Positions 17,181 to 25,460 of a DNA stretch of 39,405 bases are shown piece after piece; within the stretch, counting starts at the first letter, position 1, and each line of letters begins with the position of its first letter. The stretch is from the NCBI GenBank assembly GCA_025451535.1, contig JANWKE010000050.1:1-39405 (forward strand), in the 5' to 3' direction. The translations under genes were made by a program, and so were the position numbers. The notes under the pieces were generated by a model, which was given only the letters and a program-made list of their open reading frames with translations, did no database searches and had not been told where the DNA came from. The stretch comes from Verrucomicrobiia bacterium. GTDB lineage: Bacteria; Verrucomicrobiota; Verrucomicrobiia; Limisphaerales; UBA11358.

Positions 17181-17636
17181 ATGTTCGACGAACTGAACGA
17201 CCTTTATCAGCAGGTCATTCTTGACCACTGCAAGCAGCCGCGGAATTTCCACGAAATGCCCGCAGCGACCCGTTTTGCGCAGGGTCACAATCCGCTCTGT
17301 GGCGACCAGTTGAAGCTCTTTCTGGCGCTGGATGGCGACAGAATCACCGATATCAGTTTTGTTGGCTCCGGTTGCTGTATTTCCAAGGCGTCGGCGTCAT
17401 TGCTCACGGAATTTGCCAGGGGCAAAACGAAGGCGGACGTGGAAACGATGTTCGAGCGGGTCCATGAGATGGTCACGACCGGCAACGTCCAGGGTGACGT
17501 GGGCAAGCTGGCCGTGTTCGCGGGTGTGCACAAATTTCCCGCGCGCGTCAAATGCGCCATCCTCGCGTGGCACGCGGCCATGGCGGCGTTGAAAGGCGAC
17601 GCCCAGCCGGTGACGACGGAAAACGAACAGACCTGA
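17181..17636 (+). CDS. sufU: SufU-type Fe-S assembly / sulfur-transfer protein
   Basis: Encodes 151 aa. IscU-like fold with the zinc/cluster ligands of SufU: Cys40 and Asp42 in NPLCGD, Cys66 in GSGCCISKASAS, Cys125 in VKCAILAWH. The ~18-residue insertion between the second and third Cys that sets SufU apart from IscU is present ('LLTEFARGKTKADVETMF' region). In Firmicutes SufU carries persulfide from SufS to SufB, and sufS is three genes on. The ATG lies 7 bp after a palindrome, so translation start could be influenced by it. Confidence 0.94.
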   Translation: MFDELNDLYQQVILDHCKQPRNFHEMPAATRFAQGHNPLCGDQLKLFLALDGDRITDISFVGSGCCISKASASLLTEFARGKTKADVETMFERVHEMVTTGNVQGDVGKLAVFAGVHKFPARVKCAILAWHAAMAALKGDAQPVTTENEQT

Positions 17637-17694
17637 TTGATTTCAACCGTGTTTGCGGCGATGATACCTGAAGTGAATTTAACTTAAGTGTGCT

Positions 17695-18243
17695 ATGAAT
17701 TCTGAACCAAAAACTTTGACCCGCGACGTCGAGGCCGCCGTCGTGCCCGTCGGCACCAAGGTCACCCTGCAAAAGGGCGAGCAGGCTTACATTACCCAAT
17801 CGCTCGGCGGCAGCTACACCGTCGTCGTCAACGGCAACATGTTTCGCATCGAGGCCAAGGACGCCGACGCGCTGGGTGTGCAGGTGGAAACCAAATCGGT
17901 GGCGGCGCCAGCCGGGCCCATCACGCAGGAGCAGTTGGAAAAGCAGGTTTGGGAGGCGCTCAAGACGTGTTACGATCCGGAGATACCCGTCAACATCGTG
18001 GACCTCGGCCTGATTTACGATTGTCACCTCGCCCCTGCCGGCGAAAACAGTTTCAAGGCCGACGTGAAAATGACGCTGACCGCCCCCGGCTGCGGCATGG
18101 GGCCGATGCTTGCGCAGGACGTGCAAAACAAACTGCTGAATCTCGAACCGATTGACGAGGCGAACGTCGAACTCGTCTGGGACCCGCCGTGGAACCAGGG
18201 CATGATGACCGAGGCAGCCAAGCTGCAACTGGGTTTGATGTAA
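17695..18243 (+). CDS. sufT: Putative Fe-S cluster assembly protein SufT (DUF59)
   Basis: Encodes 182 aa. The N-terminal ~65 residues ('TKVTLQKGEQAYITQSLGGSYTVVVNGNMFRIEAKDADALG') and the C-terminal MIP18-like domain ('CYDPEIPVNIVDLGLIYD', 'MTLTAPGCGMGPMLAQDV', 'VELVWDPPWNQGMMTEAAKLQLG') are the two parts of SufT. Family members help mature Fe-S proteins, with effects seen under high demand in Staphylococcus. The conserved Cys of TAPGCGM is present. It lies between sufU and sufS on the same strand, with gaps of 58 and 89 bp. Confidence 0.93.
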   Translation: MNSEPKTLTRDVEAAVVPVGTKVTLQKGEQAYITQSLGGSYTVVVNGNMFRIEAKDADALGVQVETKSVAAPAGPITQEQLEKQVWEALKTCYDPEIPVNIVDLGLIYDCHLAPAGENSFKADVKMTLTAPGCGMGPMLAQDVQNKLLNLEPIDEANVELVWDPPWNQGMMTEAAKLQLGLM

Positions 18244-18247
18244 TTTC

Positions 18248-18321
18248 AACCACGGATGGACACGGAAGGACACGGATGAATTCCGCCTTTTATCTGTGTC
18301 CATCTGTGTTTATCCGTGGTT
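18248..18321. repeat. Palindromic repeat between sufT and sufS
   Basis: AACCACGGAT at the left end is the exact inverse of ATCCGTGGTT at the right end, and an inner GGACAC/GTGTCC pair continues the fold. The 74-bp block lies 4 bp after sufT and ends 11 bp before the sufS ATG. The wording (CACGGATGGACACGG...) is like intergenic repeats known from this phylum, and is unrelated to the palindrome in the sufD-sufU gap. Confidence 0.75.
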
Positions 18322-18332
18322 AAATTTTTCGG

Positions 18333-19571
18333 ATGACTGACGCGAAGACAATTGACTGGGCTGCGCTGCGAAAGGATTTCCCCATCCTCGACCAACAGGT
18401 CCACGGCAAGCCGCTGATTTACTTCGACAATGCCGCCACGTCGCAAAAACCGCGCGCGGTGATTGAGGCATTGGAGCATTACTACGAGCGCGATAACGCC
18501 AATGTGCACCGCGGCATCCACGAACTGAGCAACCGCGCCACGTCGGCTTACGAAGCGGCCCGGGCGCGGGCCGCGAAATTCATCCATGCCCGGAGCGCTG
18601 AAGAAATCGTCTTCACGCGCGGCACCACCGAGGGCATCAATCTGGTTGCGAGTTCCTGGGGCGCAAAAAATTTAAGATCCGGTGACGTGATTCTCCTCAC
18701 CGAGATGGAACACCACAGCAACCTCGTGCCGTGGCAATTGCTCGCCCAGCGTACCGGTGCAAAAATCACCTACGTGCCTGTCACCGGTGACGAAGGCATT
18801 CTCGATTTGTCCAAGCTCGACTCGCTGCTGACGAAGCAGGTGAAGATTTTTTCGATGGTGCACATTTCCAATTCGCTTGGGACGGTGAATCCCGTGGCCG
18901 ACCTTTGTGCCCGTGCACGCAAGCTCGGCATCGCCACGCTCGTGGACGGCGCACAGAGCGCCGGGCACATGCCCGTGGACGTGCAGGCCATTGGTTGCGA
19001 TTTCTTCGTGTTCTCCGGCCACAAGATTTGCGGGCCGACCGGCATTGGCGTGTTGTGGGGCAGGCAGGAACTGCTCGATGCCATGCCGCCGTACCAGGGC
19101 GGCGGCGAAATGATACTCTCGGTGGAATACCAGAAGACCGAGTTCAAGAAAGCGCCGCACCGGTTCGAGGCCGGCACGCCGGACATCTCCGGCCCGATAG
19201 GACTGCACGCGGCGATGGATTATCTCGATAACCTCGGGCGCGAAAACATCTGGAAACACGACCAGGAACTCGCGCATTACGCCTACGAAAAGCTGGCTGC
19301 GATAAAAGACATTCGCCTGTTCGGCCCGAAACAAAATCGCGGCGGCCTCGTGAGTTTTCTGCTCAAGGACGTTCACGCGCACGACGTGGTGACGTTGGCG
19401 GACCAGGCGGGTGTGGCGTTGCGCGGCGGCCATCATTGCACCCAGCCGCTCATGCACAAGCTCGGCGTGGAATCAACCGCCCGCGCGAGCTTCTACTTCT
19501 ACAACACCAAAGCCGAAGTGGACCGGTTTGTGGAAGTGGTGAAGGAAATCCGGAAATTTTTCGGGCAGTGA
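18333..19571 (+). CDS. sufS: Cysteine desulfurase SufS (group II)
   Basis: Encodes 412 aa. A PLP enzyme that takes sulfur from cysteine and passes it on as persulfide, here most likely to SufU. Lys231 in 'FSGHKICGPTGIGVLWG' binds PLP; Cys369 in 'RGGHHCTQPLM' is the persulfide residue, in the short-loop form of group II enzymes. 'YFDNAATSQKP' and 'TEMEHHSN' are also typical. It is the last gene of the sufD-sufU-sufT-sufS run; a new secreted-protein gene starts 72 bp later. A palindrome sits just before its start codon. Confidence 0.97.
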   Translation: MTDAKTIDWAALRKDFPILDQQVHGKPLIYFDNAATSQKPRAVIEALEHYYERDNANVHRGIHELSNRATSAYEAARARAAKFIHARSAEEIVFTRGTTEGINLVASSWGAKNLRSGDVILLTEMEHHSNLVPWQLLAQRTGAKITYVPVTGDEGILDLSKLDSLLTKQVKIFSMVHISNSLGTVNPVADLCARARKLGIATLVDGAQSAGHMPVDVQAIGCDFFVFSGHKICGPTGIGVLWGRQELLDAMPPYQGGGEMILSVEYQKTEFKKAPHRFEAGTPDISGPIGLHAAMDYLDNLGRENIWKHDQELAHYAYEKLAAIKDIRLFGPKQNRGGLVSFLLKDVHAHDVVTLADQAGVALRGGHHCTQPLMHKLGVESTARASFYFYNTKAEVDRFVEVVKEIRKFFGQ

Positions 19572-19643
19572 ACCGAATCCAAATTTCGATTCAACCAAAC
19601 GATTGACGTCGGGGCTGTCGGCAAGCCAAAGTCAATCACCCGC

Positions 19644-22046
19644 ATGAAAAATCTGAGGCCGATCTTGCTGTTTGTTCTGACCGCTTTTGTTCTGTGCGCA
19701 CGCTCTGCCATGGCGCAAGACAGCGTCAAGGGCCATGCCGAACCCACCGTTAACTCAATCGATCCCGCCAGGCTGACCTATGACTATTTGGTGGATGGCA
19801 ACCTGCCCCAGGACGACCCGCCCGCCAGGAAATTCAAGACGTTGCAGGCCGCATATGCCGCCGCCCCCGCGGGAACAGAAGCCAGGCCGACCGTCATCGG
19901 GATCAAGCCGAACGTGTACCAGCTTCCGAACCCGGCCCCGCGAGGTCCAAGCCTGAGCATCACGAAGAACTACATTACCTTGCTCGGATTGACCGACAAC
20001 CGCCGCACGGTGGTGTTGGCGGACAATCGCGGCCTGATGCAGGGCGCCGACGACGACGGGTACATCATCGATGTCAACGCCACCGGATTCACCGCGAAAA
20101 ATCTGACTATTATCAATTATTGCAATGCCGATTACGAGTATCCCGGCGATCCGGGCAAGAATCTGACTAGGCGATCGGATGTCATCACACAGGGCGTGGC
20201 CCTGCAGGATGCCGGAGACAAGCACGTCTATGAGAATGTCGCGCTCCTGGGCCGGCTGGACACGATGTTTCTGAGGACCACGCGTTCCTACTTCAAGAAT
20301 GTGTATATCGAAGGCACGGACGATTGGATGGGCGGCGGCCAGATCAGCGTCTGGGAAGATTGCACGCTGGTCTTCCCGACCGGGAGCGGGGTGATGTCGG
20401 CTTCGGAAGTTGTCTTCTTCAATTGCCGGTTCGAAGCCACCCACGGCATGCGGTTCTACAAAGCCGAGTTTCGCAGCGCCAGCCGGCCGAATGTCCTGAT
20501 TAACTGCGTGTTGCCGGTCGATTCGCCGCAGGCGCACGTCGCCTGGGTCCGAGGCCCCGCCGCGCCCCGGCCCAATCAACTTTCCCTTACCTGGCACAAT
20601 AAGGATGCCGACGGCCATCCGGCGGTTATCTACGACAGCACCGTGGGAGCGCCCGCGTTTACGTACTCGAGAGAGTTGTCCGATCGGGAACTCCCGGCCT
20701 TCAACGCCTGGAACCTGCTCCGGGCAGCGCCGAACGCGCCGGCCGATGACTGGGACCCGGCCGGGATCAGCAACATATATGAATCGGCCGGACTGGGAAA
20801 TCTGCCGTTCCGCATCGCGTTAACAAACGGCTCGCCGTCCATTCGCACGGGCGGACCCGGTGCCACCATCGGCGCGACAGTTACGCCAGCCCGTGCCGAC
20901 CAGACCATTACCTGGTCAACCCAGTCCGACCTGATTTCACTCAGTCGAACGACGGGCCCGACTGTCGTGGTGACAGGTCGAAACACAACCAGTTCGGCGG
21001 AGTGGGTTGCCGTTCGCGCCACCGCGACCAACGGCATTTACGTCACGGCCTATGTCTATGTGGAACCCAAATATACCGATCCACCGGCGGTGACTGCGGG
21101 TCCCACCATCCATCTGTCGGCCAACGGAATGGCCGCGGTGGATTACACGCTCGATTTGCGCGGCAAGGAGGACCAGTCGCTCGTTTCGTGGTATCTCTGC
21201 GACGACGCCTCGGGAACCAATCCGAGGAAAATTGCTGTCAGCCGTGGTAACCAGCCCTTGAAAACGCTCCCCCTGACACCGGGTTATGTCGGCAAATATC
21301 TCAAGGTGACGGTTCAGCCCAAACACAACATCAGCGATCCCGGTCCGGAGGTACAGGCGGTGAGCGCGAAACCCGTTGCGGCGGCGGACGTCCCATCCAC
21401 CGCAGTTTCGCCCGATTTCAGGAATTTCGTGCCGGACACAAACGACACGTATGTGAGCGGCTTGTGGACGGTGCAGGGCACCTGGGCCGTCGTGTCCGGG
21501 GATGACTTTGTGCATGGGTACGGAATTCGGCCGAGTACCCGCGCATATCTTCTCTACCAGCAGGATGCGGACTGCGGCGACATGCAGGTTGACCTGGTGA
21601 TGGCGTCCGAAAAGGCCGGCCAGGGCTTTTCAGTCCCGGGTTCGCCCGCGGAGAGCGGCCCACGCAATCTCCACGCCGACATGTATATCAAGTATGATCC
21701 GCGCACCCGGAATGGCTACGCCCTGCGGTTTTGGAGAACGACCCGGTCCGCCGACAAGTGCCTGTTTCAGCTCTACAAGATCGAAAACGGCGCCGGATCG
21801 CCGCTCAACGACCGGCAGGTATTGAGCGGCGTATTCAAGACGACCACCCACATGACCCTGAAGGTCACGGGCACCACCCTGACGGTCAGCGCGTCCAACG
21901 ACGTGGACCAGGAAACGCTGGCCCTGGAAGGAACCATTGCGCCCAATCGCTTTGGCGGAGCGGGTGTCTACTGGCCCGGAGGGGGCAGCAGCACGATTTA
22001 CAGCCAAATTGAGATATCCTACCTAGGCACAGCGCCCGCAAAATAA
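19644..22046 (+). CDS. Secreted pectinesterase-like (CE8) multidomain protein
   Basis: Encodes 800 aa with a signal peptide cleaved near residue 25 (ARSAMAQDS). A CE8-like beta-helix spans about 40-310: 'GVALQDAGDKHVYENVALLGRLDTMFL...YIEGTDDWMGGGQISVWEDC' aligns with the family's 'QDT' and 'VDFIFG' blocks, with Asp206 and Asp227 at the catalytic Asp positions and the right 21-residue spacing. However, the Gln before Asp206 is Leu, and GRPW is not seen. An Ig-like region (~380-470), another beta region and a concanavalin-like C-terminal domain (~610-797) follow. It could act on pectin or another methyl-esterified glycan; activity is uncertain. It is an isolated gene. Confidence 0.8.
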   Translation: MKNLRPILLFVLTAFVLCARSAMAQDSVKGHAEPTVNSIDPARLTYDYLVDGNLPQDDPPARKFKTLQAAYAAAPAGTEARPTVIGIKPNVYQLPNPAPRGPSLSITKNYITLLGLTDNRRTVVLADNRGLMQGADDDGYIIDVNATGFTAKNLTIINYCNADYEYPGDPGKNLTRRSDVITQGVALQDAGDKHVYENVALLGRLDTMFLRTTRSYFKNVYIEGTDDWMGGGQISVWEDCTLVFPTGSGVMSASEVVFFNCRFEATHGMRFYKAEFRSASRPNVLINCVLPVDSPQAHVAWVRGPAAPRPNQLSLTWHNKDADGHPAVIYDSTVGAPAFTYSRELSDRELPAFNAWNLLRAAPNAPADDWDPAGISNIYESAGLGNLPFRIALTNGSPSIRTGGPGATIGATVTPARADQTITWSTQSDLISLSRTTGPTVVVTGRNTTSSAEWVAVRATATNGIYVTAYVYVEPKYTDPPAVTAGPTIHLSANGMAAVDYTLDLRGKEDQSLVSWYLCDDASGTNPRKIAVSRGNQPLKTLPLTPGYVGKYLKVTVQPKHNISDPGPEVQAVSAKPVAAADVPSTAVSPDFRNFVPDTNDTYVSGLWTVQGTWAVVSGDDFVHGYGIRPSTRAYLLYQQDADCGDMQVDLVMASEKAGQGFSVPGSPAESGPRNLHADMYIKYDPRTRNGYALRFWRTTRSADKCLFQLYKIENGAGSPLNDRQVLSGVFKTTTHMTLKVTGTTLTVSASNDVDQETLALEGTIAPNRFGGAGVYWPGGGSSTIYSQIEISYLGTAPAK

Positions 22047-22109
22047 CGGGCGGGTAATTGCTTTAGGGCTTTGATTCGACAGGAAAATTTATTCGAGTTA
22101 ATTTGAGCT

Positions 22110-22658
22110 GTGGCTATTGAAACCAAAATTGGCGCGAACTCACTGATGCGCGAGGTGCTGGAGGTTTTTCCCGGCGCGCAGCGGGCGTTGTTCCGGCGAT
22201 ATCACATCGGCGGGTGCAGCAGTTGCGGGTTCAGCCCGGAAGAGACGCTGGCGCAGGTTTGCGCGCGAAACGGCAACCTGGACGTGGCCGAGGTGCTGGC
22301 GCACATCCAGTCCAGCCACGAGCAGGACGCGAAAGTTTTAATTTCAGCCGGAGAGCTCGCTGAATTTTTGCAGAAAGACAGATCGGTAAAACTGGTGGAC
22401 GTGCGGTCGCGCGAGGAATTTGAGGCGGTCAACATTGCCGGTTCAGTGTTGCTGTCGCAGGACGTGATGCGGGAGCTCATGGCGAGCGGCTCGAACACAA
22501 ATCCGATTGTCGTCATTGATCACGCGGGCAAAAACGGCCTGGATGCGGCGGCGTATTTCATGGGACACGGTTTGCAGAACGTGCGCTGTCTGCGCGGCGG
22601 CATTGATGCCTGGGCGCAGGAAGTGGATTTGAAGATGCGGCGGTACAAATTGGGGTAA
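22110..22658 (+). CDS. DUF1858 and degenerate rhodanese-domain fusion protein
   Basis: Encodes 182 aa from a GTG start. Residues ~8-65 form a DUF1858 (hybrid-cluster-associated redox disulfide) domain with the CSSC pair in 'HIGGCSSCGFSPEETLAQVC'. Residues ~75-178 form a rhodanese-like domain ('LVDVRSREEFEAVNIAGSVLL', 'CLRGGIDAWAQEV'). The usual active-site loop with catalytic Cys (VVYCxxGxRS) reads 'VVIDHAGKNGLDAA', so it should not transfer sulfur by the standard route. The role is unknown; the CxxC suggests redox or metal binding. It converges on ychF, with a palindromic repeat filling the gap. Confidence 0.8.
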   Translation: MAIETKIGANSLMREVLEVFPGAQRALFRRYHIGGCSSCGFSPEETLAQVCARNGNLDVAEVLAHIQSSHEQDAKVLISAGELAEFLQKDRSVKLVDVRSREEFEAVNIAGSVLLSQDVMRELMASGSNTNPIVVIDHAGKNGLDAAAYFMGHGLQNVRCLRGGIDAWAQEVDLKMRRYKLG

Positions 22659-22662
22659 ATTT

Positions 22663-22730
22663 TTCGGAGGGACGAGCTCTGCGAGTCCCAAACTTATAAT
22701 TCGGGGGCTTGTGTAACTCGCCCCTCCGAA
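22663..22730. repeat. TTCGGAGGG palindromic repeat, copy 1
   Basis: Starts TTCGGAGGGACGAGCTCTGC and ends CTCGCCCCTCCGAA, its near-exact inverse. The first 27 bp are identical to those of the copy at 35775-35847, and the ends match too, while the middle differs. It fills the 72-bp gap between two convergent genes and stops right at the ychF stop codon, so it could work as a two-way terminator. Confidence 0.85.
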
Positions 22731-23834
22731 TTACACGTTAAACTTGAACAGCATCACGTCGCCGTCCTGGACGACGTATGCCTTGCCTTCCATCCGATAA
22801 AGTCCCTGCTCGCGCGCGGCGGCGACAGAACCGCATTTTACGAGGTCATCATAGGCAACTGTTTCTGCCTTGATGAAGCCGCGCTCGAAATCGGAGTGGA
22901 TGACGCCGGCCGCCTTGGGGGCAGTATCGCCGACATGAATCGTCCAGGCGCGGACTTCCTTTTCGCCGGCGGTCAGGAAGGTGCGCAAACCCAGCAGATG
23001 ATACGTGGCGTGGATGAGCGCGCCGACACCGGATTCCTCCACGCCAAGTGCCTTGAGAAATTGGTTTGCCTCGTCCGGCGCCAAGTCCATCAAGTCGCTC
23101 TCAATTTGTGCACTGATGACGACGGCTTCGCAGGCGAGATGGGTTTTCACATAATCGCGCACTTTCCGGACAAACGGATTTTTGTCGGCAGTGGCGAGGT
23201 CGGATTCTTTCACGTTACAGGCGAAGATGGTGGGTTTGTCCGTGAGCAGGAAAAAGTTTTTGGCGATTTGTTTTTCCTCGGGCGTGAGTTGCACGGTCAA
23301 TGCGAGTTTGCCGGCGTTCAGCACTGGTTCAAATTTGGCCAGCACGGCGTCTTCAACCACGGCGCCTTTGTCACCGCGTTTCACGTCCTTGGCCAGTTTA
23401 TCCCGGCGTTTCTTCACGTTTTCAAGGTCGGCGATGGCCAGTTCGGTATTGATGATTTCGATATCGCGGACGGGGTCGATCGAGCCGGCGACATGGTGAA
23501 TGTCCGCGTCTTCGAAGCAGCGCACCACCTGGACGATGGCGTCCACTTCGCGGATGTGGCTGAGGAACTTGTTGCCGAGACCTTCGCCCGCGCTGGCGCC
23601 TTTTACGAGGCCGGCGATGTCCACGAACTCAATCGCGGCCGGGATGATGACGGTGGTTTTGGCGATCCTGGCCAGCGGTGCGAGCCGGGCGTCAGGCACG
23701 GTGACGACGCCGACGTTCGGGTCAATGGTACAAAAGGGATAATTTTCCGCCGCGGCCTTGCGGGTGTGGGTGACTGCGTTGAACAGAGTGGATTTGCCCA
23801 CATTGGGTAGTCCGACGATTCCAGTTTTAAGCAT
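22731..23834 (-). CDS. ychF: Redox-regulated ATPase YchF (OLA1 family)
   Basis: Encodes 367 aa. An Obg-related P-loop protein that binds ribosomes and prefers ATP. G1 loop GLPNVGKST (8-16), '[21 protein letters not shown]' (G3 region), a coiled coil in the middle, NVKE in place of NKxD (the change that gives ATP specificity), and a C-terminal TGS-like domain ending '[13 protein letters not shown]'. Length is normal. It stands alone on the minus strand; the lysE gene upstream ends 69 bp before its start. Confidence 0.97.
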   Translation of the reverse strand: MLKTGIVGLPNVGKSTLFNAVTHTRKAAAENYPFCTIDPNVGVVTVPDARLAPLARIAKTTVIIPAAIEFVDIAGLVKGASAGEGLGNKFLSHIREVDAIVQVVRCFEDADIHHVAGSIDPVRDIEIINTELAIADLENVKKRRDKLAKDVKRGDKGAVVEDAVLAKFEPVLNAGKLALTVQLTPEEKQIAKNFFLLTDKPTIFACNVKESDLATADKNPFVRKVRDYVKTHLACEAVVISAQIESDLMDLAPDEANQFLKALGVEESGVGALIHATYHLLGLRTFLTAGEKEVRAWTIHVGDTAPKAAGVIHSDFERGFIKAETVAYDDLVKCGSVAAAREQGLYRMEGKAYVVQDGDVMLFKFNV

Positions 23835-23903
23835 ACGAGATGGTTACCGCAAAGGGGAAAAACTAACCACGAAACCGCCGGCGGACAAAGCATTTTGTCA
23901 GGT

Positions 23904-24596
23904 TTAAATCCTGTGTCTGGCCAGTTGCCACACGATGTGCCCTCCATCAAAAAGCCCCACCGCAATCAGGCAAAGGCCGGAAATATGCTGCATCCGGACC
24001 AGGGTGCCTTCGCTGAACCGGCCTTGTCCGCGCGATACGCCGTAACTCAATGTGCAGAACCACAGGTTGGTGCCCAGACCCACGCCGACGACACACGCGG
24101 TTTTGGCGACCAGGGTGTCGGTAACCCAATCATGCGACATGAAATTGGCCGCGAGCACGATCCAGAACAACAGGACGCCGACGTTGCCCAATACCCGCAC
24201 AAAGCCGGTCATAAAGGCCGAATGCGGATTGAACTTTTCTTCGACACGCGCCTCGATTCTTCCGGCAGCGGCGCCAAGCGGAGTGGCAGCGGCGACAGTC
24301 TTGGCCAAAAGAAATTTCATGCCCAGAAACAGGAGAAATGCGAAGCTGAAAACCTCCATTGAAGCCTTGACGACGCGATGATCGAAAAAGGACGAAAATC
24401 CCGTGAACGCGATGGCACAGTAAATCAATTCCATCGCTGACGCGCCGAGTCCGACCAGCATGCCCTGGGTGAACCCGCGCCGGGCGCTTTCATTGATGAT
24501 GGTGAGGTTGACCGGGCCAATGTTGGGCATGGACAGCAACAGTCCGCTGATCGAGCCCGTGAGTGCGGCAAACAAGATGGTTGACAGGGGTGACAT
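23904..24596 (-). CDS. LysE-family amino-acid exporter-like membrane protein
   Basis: Encodes 230 aa with about six hydrophobic segments and a family-like start ('LFAALTGSISGLLLSMPNIGPVNLTIINESARRGFTQGMLVGLGAS'), in which GPVNL takes the place of the usual GP. LysE/RhtB proteins export amino acids or related small solutes. It follows pssA by 3 bp and is probably the last gene of psd-pssA-lysE. The substrate is unknown; export of serine or a phospholipid-related amine would suit the neighbours but is a guess. Confidence 0.8.
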   Translation of the reverse strand: MSPLSTILFAALTGSISGLLLSMPNIGPVNLTIINESARRGFTQGMLVGLGASAMELIYCAIAFTGFSSFFDHRVVKASMEVFSFAFLLFLGMKFLLAKTVAAATPLGAAAGRIEARVEEKFNPHSAFMTGFVRVLGNVGVLLFWIVLAANFMSHDWVTDTLVAKTACVVGVGLGTNLWFCTLSYGVSRGQGRFSEGTLVRMQHISGLCLIAVGLFDGGHIVWQLARHRI

Positions 24597-24599
24597 CTT

Positions 24600-25451
24600 T
24601 CAGTGTGCCTCGGATTCGTCCTCGTCCTCCTCGATCTCCCGGCGCCAGGCGCGGGAAAGCCGCGGTCGAACGAAACCATAGACGAGGTAGAGAGTAAAGA
24701 ATGCCGGCAGCACGTAATACAGGACCCGTTCCCGCAGCACCAGCAAACAGCCCAGGAACAGCGCCGCGCCAATGGCTTTCATGAAGGTGCTGGTCGAACG
24801 CAGGCCCAGTGATTTGAAGCTCGGATAGCGCACCGTGCTCACCATCATCCACGATAAAAACACCAGTACCACGGCCAGCAGATAATTCCAGTGGCCGAGA
24901 CTTCTTTCGTTTTCGTGAAAGTGGATGATCAGCAGGGTGAGCGATGCGACCAGACCCGCCGCCGAGGGAATGGGAAAGCCCAGAAAATCCTTGCTGCCGC
25001 CGGACGCGTAAGCGGACAAGACATTGAACCGCGCCAGCCGGAACGCGCCGCAAAGCAGGTAAATGGAAGCGATGAACCAACTGATTTGCCGGTATTCGCC
25101 AAACACGTCCGCCAGCACGACCCGTTGCACCAGAAACGCCGGCGCGATGCCGAACGAAACCAGGTCGGCCAGCGAATCGAATTCACGCCCGAAGGGGCTG
25201 TCCGTGCCGCCCAACCGCGCCACCCGGCCGTCGAGCAGGTCAAAAATGCAGGCGAGCAAAATGTACGCCAGGGCGAGTTTAATCTGGGCAAAGTAGAAAT
25301 CACTTGCCGGATCGGCCTCGACAATTTTGGTCAACGCCACAAAACCGCAAAACAGATTACCCGCCGTTAACAGGTTCGGCAGGAAATAAATTTTCAATTG
25401 GCCGTTGTCATGGTGCTCCGCCGGCGGGGTTTGGGGATGGGTCACGTTCAT
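24600..25451 (-). CDS. pssA: CDP-diacylglycerol-serine O-phosphatidyltransferase
   Basis: Encodes 283 aa. An integral membrane enzyme that joins CDP-diacylglycerol and serine to make phosphatidylserine. The CDP-alcohol phosphotransferase motif is complete: Asp71, Asp74-Gly-Arg-x-Ala-Arg79, Gly88 and Asp92, Asp96 in 'FDLLDGRVARL...FGREFDSLADLVSFG'. Several transmembrane helices follow, then an acidic C-terminal tail (EIEEDEDESEAH). It starts 9 bp after the psd stop, so product and next enzyme are encoded together. Confidence 0.95.
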   Translation of the reverse strand: MNVTHPQTPPAEHHDNGQLKIYFLPNLLTAGNLFCGFVALTKIVEADPASDFYFAQIKLALAYILLACIFDLLDGRVARLGGTDSPFGREFDSLADLVSFGIAPAFLVQRVVLADVFGEYRQISWFIASIYLLCGAFRLARFNVLSAYASGGSKDFLGFPIPSAAGLVASLTLLIIHFHENERSLGHWNYLLAVVLVFLSWMMVSTVRYPSFKSLGLRSTSTFMKAIGAALFLGCLLVLRERVLYYVLPAFFTLYLVYGFVRPRLSRAWRREIEEDEDESEAH

Positions 25452-25460
25452 AAACGGAAT

